A stretch of DNA of 64,000 nucleotides from Thermoleophilia bacterium UBA6103 (GTDB lineage Bacteria > Actinomycetota > Thermoleophilia > UBA2241). How positions within the stretch are numbered: the first letter of the stretch is position 1; the number at the start of each line of letters is the position of its first letter. The translations under genes and the position numbers were made by a program. Shown piece by piece: positions 1 to 7,489 of the stretch. The stretch is from assembly GCA_002423545.1 (NCBI GenBank), contig DIWP01000015.1:1-64000 (forward strand), given 5' to 3'. The notes below the pieces were generated by a model. That model saw only the letters and a program-made list of their open reading frames with translations. It did no database searches and was not told the origin of the DNA.

Positions 1-786
1 GGCGAGCACCATGTAGGTGGCGCCGAAGAGCGTGTCAGGCCGCGTCGTGAACACGGTGAGGGGTGCGTCACGGCCGGGCAGGGCGAAGTCGACCTCGGCG
101 CCGTCGCTGCGCCCGATCCAGTTCGTCTGCATGAGCTTGATCTGCTCGGGCCACTCGATGGTCGCCAGGTCGTCGAGCAGGCGCTGCGCGTAGTCGGTGA
201 TGCGGAAGTACCACTGCTCGAGGTCCTTCTTGGTCACGTCGCTGCCGCAGCGCCAGCAGCGCCCCTGCTCGACCTGCTCGTTGGCGAGGATCGTCTTGCA
301 GCTCGGGCACCACCACTGCTGCCCGGTCCCGCGGTAAGCCAGCCCGCGCTCGTGCATGAGGAGGAAGAACCACTGCGTCCAGCGGTAGTAGTCGGGCTCG
401 CTGCTGGTGATCTCGCGCGACCAGTCGAACGACAGGCCGATGAGGTCCATCTGGCGGTGGTAGTTGGCGATGTTGCGCACCGTCGTCTCGCGCGGGTGGA
501 CGCCCATCTTCAGCGCGTAGTTCTCGGCCGGCAGGCCGAAGGCGTCCCAGCCCATCGGGTGGAGGACGTTGAACCCCCGCATGCGCTTGTAGCGCGCGAC
601 CGCGTCGGTGGGCACGTAGTTGCGGCAGTGACCCACGGAGAGGCCGTCGCCGGACGGGTAAGGGAAGAAGTCGAGGCAGTAGAACTTGGGCTTCTCCGAG
701 ACGTCGGGCGTGCGATACGCGTCCCGCTCGCGCCACAGGGCCTGACGGCGAGGTTCTATCTCGTGCGGGTCGTAGCGACGGTCCAC
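1..786 (-). CDS. leuS: Leucyl-tRNA synthetase, N-terminal part (cut by window edge)
   Basis: Charges tRNA-Leu with leucine in the cytoplasm. The 262 codons present read as a class I synthetase. A HIGH-type motif appears as PYPSGDGLSVGH, so the usual first His of HVGH is Ser. Next come the catalytic-core stretch HPMGWDAFGLPAEN, a Cys4 zinc module (CPSC...CWRC) and the start of the editing domain (FTTRPDTLFGATYMVLA), where the window ends. The start is the GTG at 784-786, preceded by GAAGGAG at good spacing. The 3' two thirds, including KMSKS, lie outside. The identification is secure. Confidence 0.96.
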   Translation of the reverse strand, partial: MDRRYDPHEIEPRRQALWRERDAYRTPDVSEKPKFYCLDFFPYPSGDGLSVGHCRNYVPTDAVARYKRMRGFNVLHPMGWDAFGLPAENYALKMGVHPRETTVRNIANYHRQMDLIGLSFDWSREITSSEPDYYRWTQWFFLLMHERGLAYRGTGQQWWCPSCKTILANEQVEQGRCWRCGSDVTKKDLEQWYFRITDYAQRLLDDLATIEWPEQIKLMQTNWIGRSDGAEVDFALPGRDAPLTVFTTRPDTLFGATYMVLA

Positions 787-861
787 CAGGTCTCCTTCGG
801 GAAGCGCACGGCCGCGCGCGGCCACGGGCCGGCCCGGCCGGATGTCGGAAACGGGACCGCC

Positions 862-891
862 CTGCGGAGCGGGCGGCGCACTGAGTATACT
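862..891 (+). promoter_or_regulatory. Probable promoter for the first polysaccharide deacetylase
   Basis: A TATACT -10 lies at 886-891, with CTGCGG at 862-867 as a -35 after 18 bp. The same TATACT hexamer, with TTGCGG, occurs at the tRNA-Ala promoter in this window. The likely start is near 898, giving a leader of about 50 nt before the GTG at 948. AGTATACT is self-complementary, so leftward firing toward leuS is also possible. Confidence 0.45.
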
Positions 892-947
892 GCACCCGCG
901 TACGCCGCCCGCGCCGATCGAACGGGCGGCCACAGCCTGGAGGGTGC

Positions 948-1922
948 GTGAGCACAAGGTCTCGACGCAGGAAGATCGGGCCCACCGCGGTCCTCGCCAT
1001 CCTGGTGCTGGCCGTGGTCGGCGGCCTGGCGGCCGGCGTCGCCTCGGGCATCGCCCGCTCCTCGACCCCCGACGACGGCACGCCCTCGCCGGCCGCCTCG
1101 AAGACCGCCAAGGCCAAAGCGTCGCCGTCCGCCAAGAGCTCGCCCTCCGGGAAGGCCACAGGCTCCCCCAAGGCGACCAGTTCGCCGAAAGCCTCCGCGT
1201 CGCCGTCGTCTTCAGCGGCCTCATCGCCGTCGGCCCAGGCCTCCACCGCCTCTGCCGCCGACCTCGAGAAGGCGCGCAAGGTGGAGGTCCCCATCCTCAT
1301 GTACCACCACGTGACCACCGAGAAGAGCGACGGCACCTACATGTACGTGAGTCCCGCCGCCTTCGCCCAGCAGATGCAGCGCCTCCACGACGAGGGCTAC
1401 ACGGCGGTCACCCTGAAGCAGGTCCTCGACTCCTGGGAGTACGGCAGCCCGCTGCCGGAGAAGCCGGTGGTCGTCACCTTCGACGACGGCTACAGCTCCG
1501 TCTTCACCGAGGCCGCCCCCGTGCTGCAGCAGTACGACTGGCCGGGGGTCATCAACGTCACCACCTGGTCCATCGACGCCCCCTACGCCATGACACGCGG
1601 GCAGATGATGAAGCTCGTCGCCCGCGGCTGGGAGGTGGGCTGCCACTCCACCAGCCACCGGGACATGACCACGCTCTCCGACGCAGACCTGGAGGACGAG
1701 ATCGTGCTGGCCCGCCACCGCATCGAGTTCAAGCTCAAGACCGAGATCGAGACCTACTGCTACCCGGGCGGCGCCTTCAACGACAAGGTCATCGCGGCCA
1801 TCAAGGAGGCGGGCTACCGCGGCGCCACCTGCGTCTACAGCGGCCTGGGCCGCTGGAGCGAGCGCTACAAGCTGCGCCGCATCACCCCCACCGAAGCGGG
1901 TCTCACCATCCCCTCGTCCTGA
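948..1922 (+). CDS. Membrane-anchored polysaccharide deacetylase (NodB/CE4 family)
   Basis: Probably removes N-acetyl groups from a cell-wall or surface polysaccharide outside the membrane. It has 324 residues. An uncleaved-looking membrane segment at about 12-36 is followed by a Ser/Pro/Ala/Lys linker (about 40-103) and then a NodB domain. Metal-site motifs are visible: TFDDG at 177-181 and H233/H237 in GCHSTSHRDM; CYPGG at 271-275 is the usual later motif. The GTG start at 948 follows GGAGGG. A second deacetylase with the same layout lies at 3895-4938. The substrate (peptidoglycan, teichoic glycan or other) cannot be told from sequence. Confidence 0.9.
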   Translation: MSTRSRRRKIGPTAVLAILVLAVVGGLAAGVASGIARSSTPDDGTPSPAASKTAKAKASPSAKSSPSGKATGSPKATSSPKASASPSSSAASSPSAQASTASAADLEKARKVEVPILMYHHVTTEKSDGTYMYVSPAAFAQQMQRLHDEGYTAVTLKQVLDSWEYGSPLPEKPVVVTFDDGYSSVFTEAAPVLQQYDWPGVINVTTWSIDAPYAMTRGQMMKLVARGWEVGCHSTSHRDMTTLSDADLEDEIVLARHRIEFKLKTEIETYCYPGGAFNDKVIAAIKEAGYRGATCVYSGLGRWSERYKLRRITPTEAGLTIPSS

Positions 1923-2062
1923 CGATCAAGCGACCGGTCGGTCCGCCGCACCCGAGCGGTCGGCTCCCTCCGGCGGGACGTTCGGTCATTCACGACCGGG
2001 CTGTCCGCCCCGCCCCGATGCCACTGGCGCGGCTTCCGTCGCGGCCGTGACCCGGCGCGGTC

Positions 2063-3637
2063 TCAGTCCCCCGCCGGCTGCTCGAGCTCGACCATCTGCA
2101 GCGGCTGGTACTCGGCGCTCGAGGCTCCCGCGAGACCCTCGTACTGCAGCGTGACGACGCCGATCGGCCGCCGCTCCGGCTCCAGGACGTACTCCAGGAT
2201 CTGGAAGGTGTACGGCGTGCCCGGGTCGCGGCCGAGCTGCTCGTAGCCGGACGCGCCGCCGCTGCCGGGGTCGAGCACGGCCACGCTGCCGTCGATCGTC
2301 ACCCTGGCGACGTGATCGTGGCCGTGCAGGACGGCGAGCACCAGATCCTCGGCGACGGCCCAGGCGATCACGTCTTCGGCCTGGCCGACATCGTGGAAGA
2401 CCACGACGTCCGGCGTCGGGACCTGACTTTGCACGGCCAGCAGCGCATCCCCGGCGGCAATGTCCCGCTCGGCGACGTCGGTCAGCGCCGCGTACTCGTC
2501 GGCCAGCGGATCGTCGAAGCCCATCAGCGTCAGGCCGGCCAGCTCCGTCGGTCCGCGGGAGAGCTGGATGATCCCGGCCTCGGCGAACACCCGCAGCGCC
2601 GGCTCCGCCTCGTGGTTGCCGCCGACCATCGCGATCGGCACGGCGATCGGCTCCAGCTCGTTCGCCATCAGCTCGGCCTCCGTCGACGTGCCGGTGTGCG
2701 TAAGGTCACCGACCAGGACCACCCCGGCGATGCCGAGCCCCGGGTCCGACGCCAGACGACGGATCAGACGATAGCCGATGACGTTGTCGTGCAGATCGCC
2801 GGCCACCAGCAGACGCACGACCCCCTCCTCACCGCCGCCGGTGGGGAACGTGGTCGTCGCCTGACGTGCGACCTCCTCCAGTCCGCGAGCCAGATCGTCG
2901 ACCGACCATCCGCTCGCCTCGGGATGGCGGACCACGCTCTGCAGCAGGGAGACGACCCGTGGCGCGTAGCGGGCCAGCCCGTCGTAGGTGACGGTCGGCT
3001 GCCGGTTGAGACCCGCATACGTGGTCGCCGCCACCGAGCCCACGATGACCCACAGCGACAGCAGACCGATGCCGGCGCCCAAAGCGACCCGTCTCAGGCG
3101 AAGCGTGCCCACGCCGGCGATCAGGGTCCCGGCCGCCAGGCCGAGGACACAGATCCAGGGGATCTTGCCGACGGCATACGCACGCAGCGCATCGGCCGCC
3201 GTAGCGCCGACCGCCGGCAGGTCTCCGAGCAGGGCCCGTGCCTCATCCTCCACGGCGATGGTCTCGTCGAAGACGAACGAGACCTCCACCTTCAGCGGCG
3301 CGCTGTGAGTGTCGAAGCTGACGCTGCCGACGGGGCCCAGCGGTACGACCGTCTCGCCGCTGCCAAGCGTCGGCGTGACGCGGATGGTGGCCACGCCCGG
3401 CGCGATGCGGAACGACTCCGGCGCCACCAGCTCGTAGGCCGCCAGCACCACCAGGGCGACCAGGACCAGGCGGACAGCGATCACGGCCGTCGGCCGCAGC
3501 CAGCGGCGCGGACGCCGGCCCTTCACCGGCCCTGCGACGGCGGTAGCCTCACCGGCGTCCGCCGGCCGTTCGGCAGTGGACGTCGCGCCGGCGTCCGCCG
3601 GCGCATCCGATGGAGACCTGTCCTCGGGCGTTCCCAT
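2063..3637 (-). CDS. Membrane-bound calcineurin-like metallophosphoesterase
   Basis: Metal-dependent phosphohydrolase of unknown substrate. It has 524 residues. Membrane segments are at about 50-70, 160-178 and 184-205, and the phosphoesterase domain is C-terminal. The metal-binding motifs are complete: GDLHDN (280-285), GDLTHTG (310-316), GGNHE (339-343), FHD (about 414) and HGHDH (438-442). Residues 75-150 form an unassigned, probably extracytoplasmic, segment. The only ATG, at 3637, has AGGAG almost touching it, so the leader may be very short. It lies between two polysaccharide deacetylases, which makes an envelope role plausible but unproven. Confidence 0.85.
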   Translation of the reverse strand: MGTPEDRSPSDAPADAGATSTAERPADAGEATAVAGPVKGRRPRRWLRPTAVIAVRLVLVALVVLAAYELVAPESFRIAPGVATIRVTPTLGSGETVVPLGPVGSVSFDTHSAPLKVEVSFVFDETIAVEDEARALLGDLPAVGATAADALRAYAVGKIPWICVLGLAAGTLIAGVGTLRLRRVALGAGIGLLSLWVIVGSVAATTYAGLNRQPTVTYDGLARYAPRVVSLLQSVVRHPEASGWSVDDLARGLEEVARQATTTFPTGGGEEGVVRLLVAGDLHDNVIGYRLIRRLASDPGLGIAGVVLVGDLTHTGTSTEAELMANELEPIAVPIAMVGGNHEAEPALRVFAEAGIIQLSRGPTELAGLTLMGFDDPLADEYAALTDVAERDIAAGDALLAVQSQVPTPDVVVFHDVGQAEDVIAWAVAEDLVLAVLHGHDHVARVTIDGSVAVLDPGSGGASGYEQLGRDPGTPYTFQILEYVLEPERRPIGVVTLQYEGLAGASSAEYQPLQMVELEQPAGD

Positions 3638-3894
3638 GCTCCTGAGAGACTATGCCCTACAGACGCGTCCGGCGCACGCGCTCGAGCGACCCGGGGCGAC
3701 CCTGTCCAGCGCAGCGTTCACGCGACAAGAGCGAGCCGCGACCTCACGGCGCAGCCGCGCGCGGTCGCCGACCGGGAACGCCTGCCGTCCCTCACACCGT
3801 GTCACGCCGCTGCCGCGGCAACGCGGAGGAGTGGCCCGACCGCGCTTGAACGTCTACCCTACTGTCCACGACCACGCCGATGGAGGGACGCCGC

Positions 3895-4938
3895 GTGCCG
3901 GACCGGACACCGACGCACCGCTACCGATCGCCGAGCTACTCACGCGCCGGCGCCGCGGCGCGACGCCGGCGCGGCCGCCGACGGCTGGCGGCTCTCCTGG
4001 CGACGGTGGTGCTGCTGGCAGTCGGCGGCGTGACCGCCTGGGCGCTCGTCGGCGACAGACAGGCCGGCACGACGACCGCCGACACGACGAACGGGGCCGC
4101 CCAGGACGGCGACGGCCCCGACACGGTCGCCATCGTCGAGCCGCCGGCGTCGAGCTCCCCGTCCCCGGACGCCTCTGAGAGCGCCGGCTCCAGCGGCTCC
4201 GGCGCCTCCCCGGCGCCCTCGCCCGACGGCTCCGCCGGCACGTTCAGCGGCACGTACGTCCCGATCCTCATGTATCACCGCATCGAAGAGACCAGCGACA
4301 CGAGCACCAACGCCAAGTACTACACGTCACCGAAGAAGTTCCGCCAGCAGATGCGGGCGCTCTACCTCGCGGGATACACGGCCGTGACCCTGCAGCAGGT
4401 CTGGGACTACTGGCACGACGAGGGTGCGCTGCCGGCCAAGCCGATCGTGCTGACCTTCGACGACGGCACCTCCGGCCAGGCCGAGAACACGCTGCCGGTG
4501 CTCGAGAAGTACGGCTGGCCCGGCGTCATCAGCGTCGTGGTGCCCAATGTGACCGACGCCGGCGGCACGTTGTCGATCTCCCCCGACCAGATCAGGCGCC
4601 TCCTTGACGCCGGCTGGGAGCTCGACTCGCACAGCATGACGCACCCGATGCTCAACACGGTCTCGGCCGACCGCCTGGCCTACGAGCTCGGCGAGTCGCG
4701 CCGCCGGCTACAGGAGCAGTTCGGCGTGCCCTGCAACTTCTTCTGCTATCCCGGCGGCGAGCACAACGCCACGGTCATGGCGGCCGCCGAAGCGGCCGGC
4801 TATCTGGGCGCCACCACGGTCGTCCGCGGCTGCGCCGACCCCGCCACCCCCTACGCCCTCGACCGCATCGAGGTCGACGGCCGCAACGTCCTCAAGACCT
4901 TCCTGCGCGACCTGGAGTACTGGGAAGCACACCCCTGA
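3895..4938 (+). CDS. Second membrane-anchored polysaccharide deacetylase (NodB/CE4)
   Basis: Same architecture as the gene at 948: an Arg-rich N terminus, one membrane segment (about 30-52), a Ser/Pro/Gly/Ala linker and a NodB domain. LTFDDG is near residue 187, DSHSMTHPM supplies the two metal-binding His and FCYPGG follows. The GTG at 3895 is preferred because GGAGGG at 3882-3887 sits 7 nt upstream. An in-frame ATG at 3880 would add five residues but has no ribosome site. The two deacetylases share VPILMYH and the block layout, suggesting an old duplication. Confidence 0.88.
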   Translation: MPDRTPTHRYRSPSYSRAGAAARRRRGRRRLAALLATVVLLAVGGVTAWALVGDRQAGTTTADTTNGAAQDGDGPDTVAIVEPPASSSPSPDASESAGSSGSGASPAPSPDGSAGTFSGTYVPILMYHRIEETSDTSTNAKYYTSPKKFRQQMRALYLAGYTAVTLQQVWDYWHDEGALPAKPIVLTFDDGTSGQAENTLPVLEKYGWPGVISVVVPNVTDAGGTLSISPDQIRRLLDAGWELDSHSMTHPMLNTVSADRLAYELGESRRRLQEQFGVPCNFFCYPGGEHNATVMAAAEAAGYLGATTVVRGCADPATPYALDRIEVDGRNVLKTFLRDLEYWEAHP

Positions 4939-4975
4939 GTCCCGCCGACGCACCCCGCTCATGCGCCTCCCAATG

Positions 4976-4997
4976 TCTGCGGGGCATGCCCCGCAGA
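4976..4997. terminator. 22-bp perfect palindrome, probable terminator hairpin
   Basis: TCTGCGGGGCA followed directly by its reverse complement, about 37 bases after the deacetylase stop. There is no T-run, so any termination would be of the GC-hairpin type. Two imperfect 24-bp direct repeats (5017-5040 and 5041-5064, both starting GTACCGC) follow before the tRNA promoter. Confidence 0.5.
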
Positions 4998-5081
4998 GAC
5001 ACGCCGCAGTCCGCCCGTACCGCGGCCCCGCAGCCCGCTGGTACCGCAGCCCCGCGACCCCGCCACGAACGCCTCCGGGAG

Positions 5082-5110
5082 TTGCGGCCCCCTTTGCACG
5101 CGGGTATACT
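5082..5110 (+). promoter_or_regulatory. Promoter of tRNA-Ala
   Basis: TTGCGG (5082-5087), a 17-bp spacer and TATACT (5105-5110). The predicted start near 5117 gives a 5' tRNA leader of about 29 nt. There is no competing gene between it and the tRNA. Confidence 0.75.
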
Positions 5111-5145
5111 TCCGACCTCGCCGGCACCGTCCGGCGCCCCTCGGT

Positions 5146-5221
5146 GGGGGTATAGCTCAGCTGGGAGAGCGTTTGGCTGGCAGCCAAAAGGTCAGGGGTT
5201 CGAATCCCCTTACCTCCACCA
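5146..5221 (+). tRNA. tRNA-Ala (anticodon GGC)
   Basis: A 76-nt cloverleaf. The acceptor arms GGGGGTA and TACCTCC pair. The D stem is GCTC/GAGC, and the anticodon stem TTTGG/CCAAA encloses the loop CTGGCAG, so the anticodon is GGC and reads GCC/GCU. The T arm is AGGGG TTCGAAT CCCCT and the ACCA end is encoded. Confidence 0.97.
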
Positions 5222-5225
5222 ACTC

Positions 5226-5278
5226 CACATCGCCTGACACCACATCGCTTGACACCATATCGCTGACACCAGATCGCC
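5226..5278. repeat. 15-bp tandem repeat just 3' of tRNA-Ala
   Basis: Units CACATCGCCTGACAC (5226-5240) and CACATCGCTTGACAC (5241-5255), a 14-bp unit CATATCGCTGACAC (5256-5269) and a partial unit CAGATCGCC. It begins four bases after the tRNA CCA end and so lies in the trailer of the tRNA transcript. The rest of the stretch up to 5408 holds nothing I can identify. Confidence 0.8.
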
Positions 5279-5407
5279 GCTCCTTCTGAGAATGACTTCC
5301 CGCGATCCATCGGCGTGCGACTGTCCGGGCCGGCGACCCGGGTCCCTTGAGCCGGCACCCGGCCCCCACAGCCACTCGTCCGATAGCAGGCAAGACGCTC
5401 GTTCGAC

Positions 5408-5675
5408 TCAAACGACCGGTGCGTAACGGCGATGCAGCATGAGCCCGTTGCCGTCAGGATCGGCGAACAGGGCCATATGGCAGACACCGGTGTCCAGAGT
5501 CTCGCCATGGAAGTCGATGCCCTTCTCCTCGAGCGCGATCCTGGCGGCCGCCACGTCATCGACGTGAAGTGCGAAGGCGCCGGCGATCAGCGGTGCGAAC
5601 GGCATCCCCACCGACTCCGGCTCCCAGATGGGATGGGACGGCGACGAAGTCGAGGCTGCTGATCGGCGATTCCAT
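5408..5675 (-). pseudogene. VOC/glyoxalase-family gene with internal deletion and frameshift
   Basis: The gene opens at the ATG at 5673-5675 behind a strong AGGAGG, with MESPISSLDFVAVPS, a typical first strand of a VOC (vicinal oxygen chelate) domain. After that the matching frame changes. The rest of the domain (WEPESVGMPFAPL, then FALHVDDVAAARIALEEKGI, DTGVCHMALFADPDGN and LMLHRRYAPVV) reads in another frame to the stop at 5408. Full-length relatives carry about 40 more residues between these parts, so an out-of-frame internal deletion is the simplest explanation. The ribosome site and both ends look intact, so the loss seems recent. Any original substrate is unknown. Confidence 0.75.
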
Positions 5676-5697
5676 AGCGGACCTCCTGCGACAGACA

Positions 5698-5711
5698 CGA
5701 ACGTATGTTCG
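5698..5711. promoter_or_regulatory. LexA-type SOS box
   Basis: CGAACGTATGTTCG matches the Gram-positive/actinobacterial LexA consensus CGAACRNRYGTTCG at every position. It lies 23 bp upstream of the VOC pseudogene ATG, where a leftward -10 would be expected, and 135 bp upstream of the rightward ATG at 5846. A second half-site (CGAACATAC, 5713-5721) makes a further 19-bp palindrome, 5703-5721. Confidence 0.65.
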
Positions 5712-5845
5712 ACGAACATACCGCGGTCGACGCGATCCGCGCAAGCCTTGCTCCACTCACGCGCAGGAGAGCGAGCGCCTTCACAGGATGCTCACGTGCG
5801 GCCGTCATCCTGACGACTCATCAAGTGGGCGCACCAGGGGGCACC

Positions 5846-7363
5846 ATGTCCGACGACTTCATCGAGTACTGGCTTCCCACGAGCGTGGTACGCGCGAGAG
5901 GAGCGGTGGTGCACCGTCGCGACCGGCTCTTTCCCCATCGACTTCCCACAAGCAGAGCGCGAGTCGAACTGACGCTCGACGTCGTCGCCGATAAGGATGT
6001 CCCGAGGGGCCAGGCGCTCCCCGTCCGCTGCGTGGCTCAGATCCAGCGTGGCGCGCTGCAGGACACGAACGTGAGCCTGGATCTGACGGAGGACGGGCGC
6101 CTGGCACCCGGTGGGGCGGCGAGCCACGTGCCACCGACGCTGCTGTGGCAGTCACCGCCCGACGGCGTCGTCGACGCGGCGATCGCCGGCTGGAGCGCCG
6201 GGAACGGCGCCGCGGACGACACGCCGGCGACGATCGGCGGCATCCGAGAGTACGACCGGTTCGAGGCGCCCGACGAACAGGCGCTCCGCATGTCCATCGC
6301 GGAGGGGGTCGAGGATGACGATGAGCGACGGGTCGAGGTGGCCTTCCTCCTCGAGCAGCCGCGCGCGGCGCTGGCCCGCAGGTATTTCACCGACCTGGGC
6401 CTGCGCCTGCTCGATCAGGTCACCGAGGCCCTCGCCGAGGTCGAGGCCGCCGGCACAGCCGAGGATCGGCACCGGCAGGCCACGATCCGCCTGCTCTCGT
6501 GTCAGAACGCGCTCGGCGTCGCCCGCGGCGAGCTGGCCCGCCTTGAGGCCGTCTTCGACTCGTGGCGGGCCGGCAAGATCGGCCATGTCGCCGAGCCGGT
6601 CGACGTGGCCATCCCGATCCGTGAGCTGCTGGAAGCCCGACCGGTGGACGGCGTCCGGGGAGTCGTCGGCCGGCGGCTGGGCAGCCTCCTGCAGAAGCTG
6701 GGCGTCTGGCCGGTCGTGGAGGAGCTTGAGCCGACCTTCCCCGGCCGGCCGTTCGATGAGTCGATGATAACGCTGAACGGCGGACTGCGGATAGCCCCGG
6801 GGGTCATCCTCCGCCAGCCTCGGTCATGCACGCTCGCCGTCTATCAGTATCACGTCGACGGCCGGCCGAGCCCGTGGCCGCATGAGCCGTACGGGCTGCC
6901 GTCATCGCCCGAGGCGGCCGGCTTCCGGCTGGTCGATCGCCGGCGCTGCCTCGTCGTCGACCGTGAATGCCGCCATGACTTCATCCGCTTCCGCATGTCC
7001 GCCTGGGGGAAGCGGGGAGCGCGCATCACTCTGTCGGCACTCGGCGGCCTGCGTTCCTACAGCACGCACGCCGCCCCTGCCGCGGACGTGCCTGAGCCCG
7101 TCGGGACGACCACCGCCGGCCTTTCGCCGGTCCTCCACGACGGCACTTCTGCACGGGGCGCCTCTGCGGTGCATCGAGAAGGCCGGCCGGACCCTGAGAT
7201 CGCGGAGCTCAGAAGCCGCATCGCGGCCACGGCCGGTGAGCTCACCCTGGCTCGAGCGGAGGCGGCCAGGGCTCAGATCCTCGCACTCGAGAGCCTTGAT
7301 GATGAGGTGAGTCGCCAGACCCGGAACGTCCGCAAGAGACGCCGGGCAGAGCTGACCGCCTGA
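5846..7363 (+). CDS. Unrecognised 505-residue protein
   Basis: I do not recognise a family. There is no signal peptide or membrane segment. Residues about 1-90 look beta-rich (YWLPTSVVRARGAVV, VELTLDVVADKD, NVSLDLTEDGRL). The middle (about 165-290) is predicted helical and acidic. The last 60 residues are Arg/Ala/Glu-rich and coiled-coil-like. The ATG at 5846 follows AGGGGG. The frame stays open upstream to an ATG at 5705 inside the SOS-box palindrome, but that ATG has no ribosome site. It stands alone between a decayed VOC gene and the convergent activase gene, beside a tRNA, so it may be accessory DNA. Confidence 0.7.
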   Translation: MSDDFIEYWLPTSVVRARGAVVHRRDRLFPHRLPTSRARVELTLDVVADKDVPRGQALPVRCVAQIQRGALQDTNVSLDLTEDGRLAPGGAASHVPPTLLWQSPPDGVVDAAIAGWSAGNGAADDTPATIGGIREYDRFEAPDEQALRMSIAEGVEDDDERRVEVAFLLEQPRAALARRYFTDLGLRLLDQVTEALAEVEAAGTAEDRHRQATIRLLSCQNALGVARGELARLEAVFDSWRAGKIGHVAEPVDVAIPIRELLEARPVDGVRGVVGRRLGSLLQKLGVWPVVEELEPTFPGRPFDESMITLNGGLRIAPGVILRQPRSCTLAVYQYHVDGRPSPWPHEPYGLPSSPEAAGFRLVDRRRCLVVDRECRHDFIRFRMSAWGKRGARITLSALGGLRSYSTHAAPAADVPEPVGTTTAGLSPVLHDGTSARGASAVHREGRPDPEIAELRSRIAATAGELTLARAEAARAQILALESLDDEVSRQTRNVRKRRRAELTA

Positions 7364-7489
7364 AGCGTTGCCCGTCTCGACGTTTGCGGCGCCATGAGCG
7401 GAGGGGTCGTCCTGCACGGTCGGCAGTGGTCTGGTCTACGCCCGGCCGTGCTCACCGGGCGGCTGAGTCGAGGTCGCGCCCGGCCGGGT

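Noticed and set aside
68..1336. A 422-codon leftward frame across the leuS start and the deacetylase
   Set aside because: It crosses two clear genes in the wrong frame and is rich in Arg/Ala repeats without motifs.
3841..3880. A promoter TTGAAC with TACTGT before the second deacetylase
   Set aside because: The spacer between the hexamers is only 8 bp, so they cannot form one promoter.
5157..5411. A leftward 84-codon reading frame over tRNA-Ala (ending in a VEVRGFEPLTF-like peptide)
   Set aside because: It is the well-known false peptide read from the antisense of a tRNA; it has no ribosome site and the tRNA explains the conservation.
5703..5721. Treating the 19-bp palindrome as the main operator instead of the 14-bp LexA box
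   Set aside because: The two overlap; the 14-bp box matches a known consensus exactly, so it is the better explanation, and the larger dyad is mentioned only as context.
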